12,685 nucleotides of DNA from Cyanobacteria bacterium OH_CBB_238 (GTDB lineage Bacteria; Cyanobacteriota; Vampirovibrionia; Gastranaerophilales; Gastranaerophilaceae), in NCBI GenBank assembly GCA_023409995.1, contig JAEYQN010000131.1:1-12685 (forward strand), given 5' to 3'. Shown here piece by piece: positions 5,750 to 12,685 of this stretch. The notes beneath the pieces were generated by a model. It was given only the letters and a program-made list of their open reading frames with translations. It searched no databases and had not been told where the DNA came from. The stretch's first letter is position 1. The number at the start of each line of letters is the position of its first letter. A program made the position numbers and the translations under genes.

Positions 5750-6493
5750 ATGAAGTTAAAGATTAACCAGGAGCTCCTGACGAAGCTTTCTGTTATTGTC
5801 TGTATTATTTCAATTTGTATTGCTACAGGGGTTGTTTTTTATTATAAAAATGTAAACTTGATAAAAACAGATAAATTAATAATAACGCAGCCAGGTCAAG
5901 TTGCAGGCCATTTTGATCGCGGAAAGCCTATTGATAGATACTATATTGATCAGTTTATAGGTCAGAATAAAAAATATATAAAAGGCAATGTTTTAGAAAT
6001 GAGCGATGATTCCTATGCTAAAGCTTTTGGGCAAAATATAGATAAAATCGACATTCTTGATATATCTCCTGATCACGAGAGAGCAACTATGATTCATGAC
6101 CTACAGGACACTGCTTGGTTTCCTGAAAATAAATTTGACTGTTATATTTGCATTCAAACACTTCAATACTTATATGATATTAAAGCTGGCATGAAATCGG
6201 CACACAAAATGCTCAAAAAAGATGGTGTTTTATTAGTAACTGCTCCCGGTATAGCTCAGCTATCGTATGAAGAAGGTTTATATTTTGAATACTGGCACTT
6301 TACAGAAAAAACGTTATATAATTTGGCAAAAGATGCTGGCTTTAGTGATATTGAGGTGCATACATATGGCAACGCTTTCGCAACTACGGCTTTTTTACAA
6401 GGAATTTCGTTACAAGACGTAAAAGATAGAGCGAATCTTGATCATAATGATTCTTGGTATCCCTTGATAGTAACCCTTGTTGCCAGAAAATAG
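5750..6493 (+). CDS. Membrane-anchored class I SAM-dependent methyltransferase
   Basis: A 247-residue protein. Residues 13-32 form one hydrophobic segment preceded by Lys residues, so it is probably an N-terminal anchor with the catalytic part following. The rest resembles Methyltransf_11-type enzymes found in polysaccharide/glycosyltransferase clusters. Motif I is GNVLEMSDDSYAKAFG (79-94). The acidic end of strand 2 is DILDIS (101-106). The region around motif IV is FDCYICIQTLQYLYD (129-143). A KDGVLLVTAPG strand and a YGNAFATTAFLQG block characteristic of that group follow. The motif I glycine loop is replaced by SDD, which I believe is normal in this subgroup. A GTG at 5744 could add two codons, but GAGG (5741-5744) favours the ATG at 5750. 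It is a single gene followed by a hairpin. The substrate is unknown; a cell-surface glycan or lipid precursor is a guess. Confidence 0.78.
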   Translation: MKLKINQELLTKLSVIVCIISICIATGVVFYYKNVNLIKTDKLIITQPGQVAGHFDRGKPIDRYYIDQFIGQNKKYIKGNVLEMSDDSYAKAFGQNIDKIDILDISPDHERATMIHDLQDTAWFPENKFDCYICIQTLQYLYDIKAGMKSAHKMLKKDGVLLVTAPGIAQLSYEEGLYFEYWHFTEKTLYNLAKDAGFSDIEVHTYGNAFATTAFLQGISLQDVKDRANLDHNDSWYPLIVTLVARK

Positions 6494-6512
6494 ATGTTAT
6501 ATATCCTTGTGT

Positions 6513-6549
6513 TTTGGGCATTTTTATAAGATAGATAAAAATGCCCAAA
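6513..6549. terminator. Long A+T-rich stem-loop after the methyltransferase gene
   Basis: A perfect 15-bp inverted repeat (6513-6527 with 6535-6549, loop AAGATAG) with a GGGC/GCCC block starts 20 bases after the stop codon. It lacks a run of T after the stem on either strand, so it is either a weak terminator or an mRNA 3'-end stabiliser. Confidence 0.5.
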
Positions 6550-6684
6550 TTCCTCATTAGTGGCAACTTTATAATTTGTTTACTCATTCAAATCGATGAT
6601 TAAATTTGGATTTGAAAATATAAACTAAAGACTAGACCCTAAAACGCCGAAGCTTCTTATATAGAATTGATTTATTAATAATAA

Positions 6685-9444
6685 ATGAAAAACAATAGAT
6701 ATTTAACATATAGTCTAATACTGTTTAGCCTTTTTTTTATAAGTGGTGAGAGTCTTTGTTGTGCAAATGAATATTCTGGAGACATAAGTGTATTAAGATC
6801 AGTACTCAATGAGACAGTAGATACTAATTCCTTTACTGCTGATGTGGATTTGACACTGGATAGTTCTTTGAGCTCTTTTAATGCAAAAAACTTTATGCTG
6901 GATGGTTCAGGTAACAGTATTGATGGGCAGAGTTTATATTCAGGTTTAAATATCGGTGGAGATAAGACTTTGACTGTGGAGAATTTTGGTAATTATGTTG
7001 ATGATTATCAAAATATGAAAGCCATTAAAAATTTGTATTCAAACTCTGGAGCCAGTTTTGCTAACAACTGGGGGAATCTGAATGTTAATAATAGTGTTTT
7101 TTATTCTAATACAGCAGAACATTCTGCAGGGGTCATTTCTTCATCTGGAACTACAGTAATTAAAAATTCCTCATTTATCTCAAATAAACTATTAAATTCT
7201 TCTGGTGGAACAGTGAGCAATTATGGGAATTTGACAATAATTGCATCTAAGTTTATTTCTAATACAGCAGCAAATGGGGCTGGAGGGGCAATATACACAG
7301 CAGGTACAGCAGTAATATCAGATTCTTTGTTCTCGGGGAATAAATCTAGTGATATAGGAGGTGCAATATTAAATGATAGTTCTTTAACGCTAAGTAATAC
7401 TTCGTTTTTAGATAATGCATCTTTACATAATGAGGGTGGGGCTATCAATAATCGTAGGGAGTTAAACATCACAGGTAATATAGATGACTTAAACGCTTCT
7501 GTGTTCTTGGGAAATAGTGCACAAAAGAGTGGCGGTGCAATATATAATTCTGATCAATTGACTATTAATAATGTAAAATTTAGTGAAAATTCTTCTATAA
7601 CAGAAAGCGGTGGTGCTATTTATAATACTGGGACAGGTGCCGCTTCTGGTTCTCTTTTTTACAAGAATAGTGCTAATATTAACGGCGGTGCAATAAGTAA
7701 TACTGGGAGTTTGAAGCTTATAAATTCTTCCTTTATAGATAATAATGCAGTTTCTGGACGAGGTGGTGCAATATATACGCAAAGCAATCTTCAAGTTATT
7801 TCTGATAATTATATTTCTGAATACACAGGTAATACTGCTTCAGGCTCGCCTGAGGCTATATATTTGGCTAATGGTTCTGATTTCCACCTATCTGCAGTGA
7901 ATGATGGCAAGATTATTTTCAATGATAAAATTAATACAGAAACAAATACCAGTAATATTTACATAAATAATTCTTCAGATCTTAGCTCAAGTAATTATGG
8001 AATGGTTGTGTTTAACAATACGGTCAGTAATGCTAGCTTAAATTTATTCAATGGCACGATGAAATTAGGGCTAGATAACGTTTTGGATGGTAATTCACTT
8101 ACTGCTTACGGTGGTACCATTGATATGATAAATAATTCAATAGGTACTGCTAATTTAAATAGTTTAATATTGAAAAATGGAACTACTACTAATTTAAATA
8201 TTGATGTGGATTTACATAATTTACTATCTGATAAACTCACAGGTACAAATGTTTCTAATGAAAATGGTATTTTGAATATAAATAAAATTAATATATTATC
8301 AGATTCAAAAGAAACCAATTCAGCTATTTCGTTGGCTGATGGAGAAGTTAGAAGCCATATACAATTATCTGAACTCCAAGCCCTAAGTAATTTGTACAAA
8401 TATGATGTAAGTTATGATCCTAATACAGGAGATATGAATTTCATAAAGATGAATGGTGGCGGCTATAACACATATAACCCCAAAGTTTTGACCCAAAATG
8501 TTGCATCAGCCATAAGCACATACTCTAGTCAGCTTCAAGTTTATAATGAGGTTTTGGGTAGAGTTGATTATTTTATGTCTATACCACGTTCAGAAAGAAT
8601 CTTGATTAGAGACATAAATAAATATGCATACGCAGGTAATGAGTCTAAGTATTATACGGCATTACCAAATGAACTGCGGGGCGCTGTGTGGAGCAAACAA
8701 TATTCCACATTTGAAAAAATACCATTAAAAAATGGTCCGAATATTTCTAATATCGGTTATGGAACGCTTATCGGAATAGATTCTAAGGTTAAGCATTTTA
8801 AAAATGAACAAGAAGGATTTCTAACCGGGTATCTAGCTTACAATGGTTCTTCCCAAAATTTTAACGGTGTAAATATTTATCAAAATGGAGGAGTTGTTGG
8901 TTTCGGTGGTACTTTGTTTAGAGGTAACTTCTTTTCTACAATTACAACAAATATTGGAGCTAGCTCCTCGGCTGCTTATTTTTCAGGAGATAAAAATAAT
9001 TTTTCTACTTTGGTAAGTGGCATTGCAATAAAGTCAGGATACAATGTTGAAGTGCCTAAAAGACGTGTGATCATTCAGCCCACATATTCTATGGCATATA
9101 CATTTGCTAAAACATTTGATTATATTAATGAAAACGGTCTACAGATAACATCGGACCCTCTAAATGCAATACAAGTTTCTCCTGGTATAAAAATCTTGGT
9201 TAATACTAAAAGTGGTTGGCAGCCTTACTTGGGCACAAATTTTGTATATAATGTTCTTGATTCAAACAGGTTTTATGCAAATGATGTACAGTTGCCACAA
9301 ATGTCCGTTAAACCTTATATTGAATATGGGTTTGGTCTTCAACGAAGAAATCAATCACGACTTCTTGGATATTTGGAATGTTTAGTGAGAAATGGAGGAA
9401 GAACTGGTGTTTCTCTTCAATTCGGTTTCCGTTACGCATTATAA
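6685..9444 (+). CDS. Autotransporter with beta-helix passenger and C-terminal barrel
   Basis: A 919-residue outer-membrane/secreted protein. A signal peptide covers residues 1-27 (K2/R5, hydrophobic 7-19, likely cleavage after CCA at 27); no valid lipobox is seen. The passenger (about 30-590) is rich in Asn, Ser and Gly. From about 150 to 370 it is built of imperfect units of roughly 22-30 residues of the form GGAIYNxGxLxxxNSxFxxNxA, with seven GGAI copies. This is the pattern of a right-handed parallel beta-helix of the polymorphic outer-membrane/pectate-lyase type. A linker follows (about 590-660). A C-terminal barrel of about 260 residues has alternating hydrophobic strands (GFLTGYLAYNG, GVVGFGGTLF, KPYIEYGFGLQRR) and ends SLQFGFRYAL, the type V secretion style. 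ATG 6685 follows a stop codon and has no Shine-Dalgarno in its A+T-rich leader. Adhesion or surface interaction is the likely role. Passenger cysteines are absent apart from two at the signal-peptide end; one Cys lies in the barrel. Confidence 0.88.
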   Translation: MKNNRYLTYSLILFSLFFISGESLCCANEYSGDISVLRSVLNETVDTNSFTADVDLTLDSSLSSFNAKNFMLDGSGNSIDGQSLYSGLNIGGDKTLTVENFGNYVDDYQNMKAIKNLYSNSGASFANNWGNLNVNNSVFYSNTAEHSAGVISSSGTTVIKNSSFISNKLLNSSGGTVSNYGNLTIIASKFISNTAANGAGGAIYTAGTAVISDSLFSGNKSSDIGGAILNDSSLTLSNTSFLDNASLHNEGGAINNRRELNITGNIDDLNASVFLGNSAQKSGGAIYNSDQLTINNVKFSENSSITESGGAIYNTGTGAASGSLFYKNSANINGGAISNTGSLKLINSSFIDNNAVSGRGGAIYTQSNLQVISDNYISEYTGNTASGSPEAIYLANGSDFHLSAVNDGKIIFNDKINTETNTSNIYINNSSDLSSSNYGMVVFNNTVSNASLNLFNGTMKLGLDNVLDGNSLTAYGGTIDMINNSIGTANLNSLILKNGTTTNLNIDVDLHNLLSDKLTGTNVSNENGILNINKINILSDSKETNSAISLADGEVRSHIQLSELQALSNLYKYDVSYDPNTGDMNFIKMNGGGYNTYNPKVLTQNVASAISTYSSQLQVYNEVLGRVDYFMSIPRSERILIRDINKYAYAGNESKYYTALPNELRGAVWSKQYSTFEKIPLKNGPNISNIGYGTLIGIDSKVKHFKNEQEGFLTGYLAYNGSSQNFNGVNIYQNGGVVGFGGTLFRGNFFSTITTNIGASSSAAYFSGDKNNFSTLVSGIAIKSGYNVEVPKRRVIIQPTYSMAYTFAKTFDYINENGLQITSDPLNAIQVSPGIKILVNTKSGWQPYLGTNFVYNVLDSNRFYANDVQLPQMSVKPYIEYGFGLQRRNQSRLLGYLECLVRNGGRTGVSLQFGFRYAL
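6935..7790 (+). repeat. Degenerate tandem repeats encoding beta-helix coils
   Basis: Inside the autotransporter gene, units recur every 65-100 bases around GGTGCAATATA-type cores (for example near 7287, 7360, 7534, 7609, 7687 and 7762). They encode GGAI(Y/S/L/N)N turns followed by an NxxF strand. Units have diverged at the DNA level, so the array is old, or selected as protein rather than freshly amplified. Confidence 0.6.
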
Positions 9445-9500
9445 TCTATTAAAAAAGATAATGTAAAATGGTGGTTCGGGAAATATTATCAAGGCTAATT

Positions 9501-10796
9501 TTATTTAGGCTCTTTGTAACAATTTCCCATAATTTCAAGAATTACCTCATCCGTTTCTTTCATTCCTTCTTGAGAAAGTATTCCAATATTTTTAATTGTT
9601 TCTTCAACATCAGCTCCGATTATGCCATCACCCGATTCTAGTACTTTCTTATTCATAGCTAGCATTGATGAGTCAAAAGCAGAATAGACCCCATTTGCTA
9701 TTTTCATTGCACATGATGCTTTTGCACCGTCACAAATTACGCCTGAAATGCATCCTAAAGAATTTGTTATGGAGTCAGCCACAATTTCATAAGGATATTT
9801 TTCAATAAACGCAATAGCACCGGCTACTGCACTGCAAGCGCAAATAACACCACAGTATGCAGAAAGTCTGCCCACTTTTGTTTTTATATGTATAGTTGCT
9901 AAGTGGGAGAAGAAAAGAGCTCTGTATAACTGTTCTTCAGATAGTTTTTTTTCCTGACAATATTTGATTACAGGAAGAGAAGCTGCCATACCCTGGTTTC
10001 CACTACCGCTGGTTGTCATTACAGGCAAAGAACATCCGCTCATTCTTGCGTCGCTTCCAGCAGAAGCAAAACTCGCACACTTATTTTTTAGTTCATTACC
10101 GTAAATACCTTCTTCTATATTTTTTAATATTATAGATCCGATATTTACACCGTAAACTTCATTTAGTCCTTCATTAGCTATTTTGCAATTGTATTCTACT
10201 ACTTTTTTAAAAATTGGTTGAATTTTTTTTATATCTATAGTTTTTGCAAGGTTATAGATTCTTTGAATGCTTAGTTGTTCTCTATCTGTATAAGGAGAGT
10301 AAAAATCATGATCGTTACAGGTTCTTTGTACAAGTTTTTGTCCGTTTTTTTCTATTTTTGTTATATTGGTGTGCAGGTGTTTAACTTCTACTATTGCTGA
10401 GTCAGTTTTATAAAATGCTTCTATTTTTATGTACAATTTGATGCTGTTTTTTATATGTATTGTTTCTACAATATTATTTAAAAGGAAAGCTCTAACATCA
10501 TTCATATTTTCCTTAGTAATATGGTTTATTACTAATAAGTCTTTTTCCGGGTTTCCAAATAAAGCACCCATAACTGCCGCAACTTCGATTCCTACCATCC
10601 CTCCAGAATTAGGAATAATCACGCTTTTAACGTTTTTTATCATGTTCCCCGATACATATATTTTTAATTTATCAGGAACTGTTCCAAGTATTTCCGTTGC
10701 CTTTGCTGCTACATAAGCAATTGCAACAGGCTCGGTACAGCCTTCCGCGGGAATTATTTCTTCTTTTAATATGTTAATAATATTCTCTTCTAGCAT
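9501..10796 (-). CDS. cyuA: L-cysteine desulfidase (CyuA/YhaM family, UPF0597)
   Basis: A cytosolic enzyme predicted to split L-cysteine into pyruvate, ammonia and hydrogen sulfide. The 431-residue length matches the family. Signatures are IPAEGCTEPVAIAY near the N-terminus (C20), SVIIPNSGGMVG (about 58-69), and MTTSGSGNQGMAASLPV in the middle. The C-terminal half is Cys-rich, with AYCGVICACSAVAGA (about 315) and GCISGVICDGAKASCAMK (about 345-362). The family carries an oxygen-sensitive [4Fe-4S] cluster related to Fe-S serine dehydratases; C20 and the later Cys are the plausible ligands. ATG 10796 is the first in-frame start, and its ribosome binding site is weak. It is a single gene, convergent with the autotransporter. 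An anaerobic cysteine-catabolism role is inferred from the family. Confidence 0.92.
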   Translation of the reverse strand: MLEENIINILKEEIIPAEGCTEPVAIAYVAAKATEILGTVPDKLKIYVSGNMIKNVKSVIIPNSGGMVGIEVAAVMGALFGNPEKDLLVINHITKENMNDVRAFLLNNIVETIHIKNSIKLYIKIEAFYKTDSAIVEVKHLHTNITKIEKNGQKLVQRTCNDHDFYSPYTDREQLSIQRIYNLAKTIDIKKIQPIFKKVVEYNCKIANEGLNEVYGVNIGSIILKNIEEGIYGNELKNKCASFASAGSDARMSGCSLPVMTTSGSGNQGMAASLPVIKYCQEKKLSEEQLYRALFFSHLATIHIKTKVGRLSAYCGVICACSAVAGAIAFIEKYPYEIVADSITNSLGCISGVICDGAKASCAMKIANGVYSAFDSSMLAMNKKVLESGDGIIGADVEETIKNIGILSQEGMKETDEVILEIMGNCYKEPK

Positions 10797-10825
10797 CTGT
10801 TTTACTCAACAACTCTCTTGACAAA

Positions 10826-10855
10826 AGTATAGCATATTTGAAGTTTGTATATAAA
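10826..10855 (-). promoter_or_regulatory. Probable promoter of the cysteine desulfidase gene
   Basis: On the reverse strand, TTTATA (10855-10850), an 18-base spacer and TATACT (10831-10826), followed by a leader of about 22 bases. The -10 box matches five of six bases and the -35 box is weak. Confidence 0.4.
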
Positions 10856-10962
10856 CTAAAATACCATTCAAAAATGTATATAATATTGAATTTTTTTAAT
10901 CTTAATCCCAGACTTCTTTCCATAATTCCACAAATGGTTTTTTAATAAATGGATTTATTTTT

Positions 10963-11008
10963 ATGCTTGCCAAGCATACTTTAATTATTCTTATTTGTAT
11001 TATATAAT
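10963..11008 (+). promoter_or_regulatory. Probable promoter with adjacent inverted repeat, radical SAM gene
   Basis: A perfect TATAAT (11003-11008) lies about 60 bases before the radical SAM start. The best -35 at 17-base spacing is a poor TTTAAT (10980-10985). Just upstream is ATGCTT-GCC-AAGCAT (10963-10968 with 10972-10977), a 6-bp inverted repeat placed where an activator or repressor could act. The rest of the 270-base gap between the divergent genes holds only very short frames without ribosome binding sites. Confidence 0.4.
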
Positions 11009-11069
11009 CAGAACCATAAAAAATGCATTAAGTATGTGTTTAAATGTGTAAGCAGGAAATAATCAGGAA

Positions 11070-12014
11070 GTGTTTAAAAGGAATAAAAAAGTAAAACCAT
11101 TTATTGAATTTAACATTACCGAAAAATGTAATTATTTCTGCGAATATTGTTCTCAAGGGCATCTGAATAAAAATGAACCTGAAAAATTGCAAAATGCTCC
11201 AGACGAAGTTATAGAAGGTTTTGTAGATCTTATCAAAAAAGAAAAGCGAGATTATGTAGTTCAACTAATTGGGGGAGAACCTTTTTGCCATCCGAAATTT
11301 TTTGAAGTCGCGAAAAAAATAGTGGATTTAGGAAATGAGATAATCGTTGTAACAAACATGTCTTTTCCTGCTCAATCATTTAAAAGACTTGCTGAGGTTG
11401 CAGGTAATAAACTTATTAGAATCCATGGTTCTATTCATCTTGCTCAGATTAAAGATGTTGGTGCATATGTGGATAAATTAATTCAAATAAAATCACTACT
11501 GCCACTGAATACAGAATATAGGATTATGTCTATAATTTTAGATGATAATTTTGAACTATTAAATTCAATAAAAGAAAAATTGGAAAGCAATGGCGTTGAG
11601 TTTATAATGGCGAGATTGATAGAAAAAGGCAAGCCACGAAATTATTCATCAGAAATAGAAGACTTCCTCAAAAAACAAAATAAAAGTTATGAAAAAAATA
11701 TTGTGACGTCAACAAGTATTAATACGAAAAATATTATGTGCCATGCTGGTTGTGAAGTCTTCCATGTTTCTTCAAGTGGTAGAATTGACAGGTGTTGGAG
11801 TTTTCAGAAGGAGCATCAGTCTTTTGGAAATGTAGCAGAGCCTGCAAGTATTAATCTTCTTAATAAAGCAATGCCGTGTTATGCAAAAAAATGCAACTGT
11901 TCATACCCTACAGAGAGAAACGCATATTATTATTCTAGGTTAGCTCCACTTTATAGAATAGATTTGAAAAAATTTATCAAGAAGTTGTTACTTTTTATAT
12001 CTTGTTACAGATAG
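11070..12014 (+). CDS. Radical SAM protein with SPASM-like C-terminal cysteines
   Basis: A 314-residue cytosolic radical SAM enzyme. The CxxxCxxC cluster motif is C20, C24 and C27 (EKCNYFCEYC). The SAM-binding IGGEPF is at 67-72. The C-terminus carries a second cysteine set: C224 and C228, C242 in the strand GRIDRCWSF, then C270, C275 and C277. That layout fits an auxiliary Fe-S cluster of the SPASM/twitch kind, used by enzymes that modify peptides, proteins or sugars. It ends in a basic-hydrophobic tail (KKFIKKLLLFI, about 301-311) that might associate with membrane. Start: GTG at 11070, ten bases after AGGAAA (11054-11059). It has no operon partner, precursor peptide or glycosyltransferase beside it within the window. 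The reaction is unknown. Confidence 0.85.
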   Translation: MFKRNKKVKPFIEFNITEKCNYFCEYCSQGHLNKNEPEKLQNAPDEVIEGFVDLIKKEKRDYVVQLIGGEPFCHPKFFEVAKKIVDLGNEIIVVTNMSFPAQSFKRLAEVAGNKLIRIHGSIHLAQIKDVGAYVDKLIQIKSLLPLNTEYRIMSIILDDNFELLNSIKEKLESNGVEFIMARLIEKGKPRNYSSEIEDFLKKQNKSYEKNIVTSTSINTKNIMCHAGCEVFHVSSSGRIDRCWSFQKEHQSFGNVAEPASINLLNKAMPCYAKKCNCSYPTERNAYYYSRLAPLYRIDLKKFIKKLLLFISCYR

Positions 12015-12029
12015 ACTAAATTTGTTTTT

Positions 12030-12685
12030 TTAAAGACTATATCTTAAAATCTTTATGAATTTTCCTATTTTTTTTAGTAGATTTTTACTGTCTATGTTGT
12101 TATTTTTTTGTGCTGAATTATTTTTAGAAAAGCCAGATCGACGATCTTTTTCTTGGTTTATTCTTGCCATTAACACTTTTTGTTGAGAATAATTACCAAT
12201 TAACTTTTCAAATAGTTCTATTTGTCTTACATGAAGCTTGTCTTTTTCTCTTGCTGAAAAACTTTTTCTATCTTTAATCAGTTCAATATTTGTAAATTTA
12301 ATACCTTGAAAATAAAAATGGTAGTCATCTGTATCAATAAGTACATCATCACCAATGTTTTTAGGTCTGTTTGCAATCCTATCAGAAACTCCTATGTCAA
12401 AGTCTCCCAGATATGTAATTTCGTCTCCAAATTTATCTCTCAATTGGTACTTAATAATAAAATCTATATCGCTTGTTTTTTGCATTCCAAGTACTGTCAT
12501 TGGGGCACTTCCAATTACGCAAGTATCATCAGAATCATCTATTCCTATGTTTTTTAGGAAGGGTTTAAATCTATTACATTTTTCAATAAATTCAGGGCTA
12601 TACTCATAAGAAAGTCTCATTTTTAAATGTTTAATGTTGTTTGGAGACAATAGTGTATTTGCTAAATGTTTGCACTCTCTTACAC
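12030..12685 (-). CDS. Nucleotidyltransferase-fold protein (5' end beyond window)
   Basis: The reverse-strand frame is open from the stop at 12030 to the right edge, about 218 codons. It reads ...VRECKHLANTLLSPNN before the first alternative start (TTG, 12650), so the true start is probably outside the window. An ATG at 12620 (codon MRLSYE) is a possible internal start but lacks a clear ribosome binding site. The recognisable core is the pol-beta-type nucleotidyltransferase motif GS(x12)DID: GSAPMTVLG followed by TSDIDFII. A later FQGIKFTNIELIKDRKSFSAREKD block resembles the helix that follows this fold in polysaccharide-linked homologues. The C-terminus is Asn/Ser/Lys-rich and basic. It converges with the radical SAM gene, the stops being only 15 bases apart, with no terminator visible. 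The substrate is unknown. Confidence 0.7.
   Translation of the reverse strand, partial: VRECKHLANTLLSPNNIKHLKMRLSYEYSPEFIEKCNRFKPFLKNIGIDDSDDTCVIGSAPMTVLGMQKTSDIDFIIKYQLRDKFGDEITYLGDFDIGVSDRIANRPKNIGDDVLIDTDDYHFYFQGIKFTNIELIKDRKSFSAREKDKLHVRQIELFEKLIGNYSQQKVLMARINQEKDRRSGFSKNNSAQKNNNIDSKNLLKKIGKFIKILRYSL

Noticed and set aside
7221..8399. Three minus-strand open frames inside the autotransporter gene.
   Set aside because: They are produced by the repetitive, stop-poor reverse complement of the beta-helix repeats; no start signals or recognisable domains.
9445..9500. Search for a shared terminator between the convergent autotransporter and cysteine desulfidase genes.
   Set aside because: Only a 4-bp ATCT/AGAT pairing around an A-run is present; no convincing stem with a U-tract on either strand.
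10902..11027. A 41-codon open stretch on the minus strand (ending ...ELWKEVWD) between the cysteine desulfidase and radical SAM genes.
   Set aside because: It reads somewhat protein-like, and might be the tail of a lost gene. But it has no ATG, GTG or TTG with a ribosome binding site, and it overlaps the predicted radical SAM promoter. The length is expected by chance in such A+T-rich DNA.
12306..12609. Two plus-strand open frames opposite the nucleotidyltransferase-fold gene.
   Set aside because: They are antisense to a frame with a clear GS...DxD motif, and they have no homologous features or start signals.
1..12685. tRNA, rRNA, CRISPR arrays, insertion sequences and attachment sites.
   Set aside because: I looked through the intergenic gaps (all under 300 bases). 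I saw no cloverleaf pattern, regularly spaced repeats, transposase or integrase frames, or terminal inverted repeats.

Overview
The window is a low-GC (roughly one third G+C by eye) bacterial chromosome segment. It holds 13 protein genes and no RNA genes, CRISPR or insertion sequences that I can see. The organism is probably a diderm anaerobe: there is a secreted beta-helix autotransporter, an L-cysteine desulfidase, an oxygen-sensitive type of Fe-S scaffold paired with a GGGtGRT protein, and a flavodoxin. One small protein starts with a 'MRINSI...IAFKA' type N-terminus that I associate, from memory only, with gut Gastranaerophilales (Vampirovibrionia/'Melainabacteria'). Elusimicrobia or Fusobacteria remain possible, and the taxonomic call is inference.

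Layout. Positions 1-311 (-) hold the start of ribosomal protein L19 (rplS). A divergent promoter region follows, then a zinc-type cation diffusion facilitator (516-1427, +). A strong bidirectional terminator separates it from a two-gene minus-strand operon, a NifU-like Fe-S scaffold followed by a GGGtGRT protein (3229 down to 1499). Divergent from that operon is a NicO/RcnA-like metal permease (3376-4038, +).

Positions 5524 down to 4135 (-) form a compact three-gene operon: a DUF2023-like protein, an unrecognised 150-residue protein with a C-x5-C-x-C motif, and a diflavin-reductase/MioC-type flavodoxin. It has a near-consensus promoter with two related 8-bp palindromes, one in the spacer and one just after the start site. 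That is the layout expected for a repressor, and a DtxR-like metal repressor is the most attractive guess. This operon is the most interesting part of the window.

A membrane-anchored methyltransferase (5750-6493, +), a 919-residue autotransporter (6685-9444, +), a convergent L-cysteine desulfidase (10796 down to 9501, -), a SPASM-like radical SAM enzyme (11070-12014, +) and a nucleotidyltransferase-fold protein follow. The last runs off the right edge (12030 to beyond 12685, -).

The genes do not form one pathway, but metal and sulfur handling recur: Zn efflux, Ni/Co-type transport, Fe-S scaffold, flavodoxin as a substitute for iron-sulfur electron carriers, and sulfide release from cysteine. 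Several starts are revised here on ribosome-binding-site grounds: 3376, 4575, 5063 and 5750 rather than longer alternatives.
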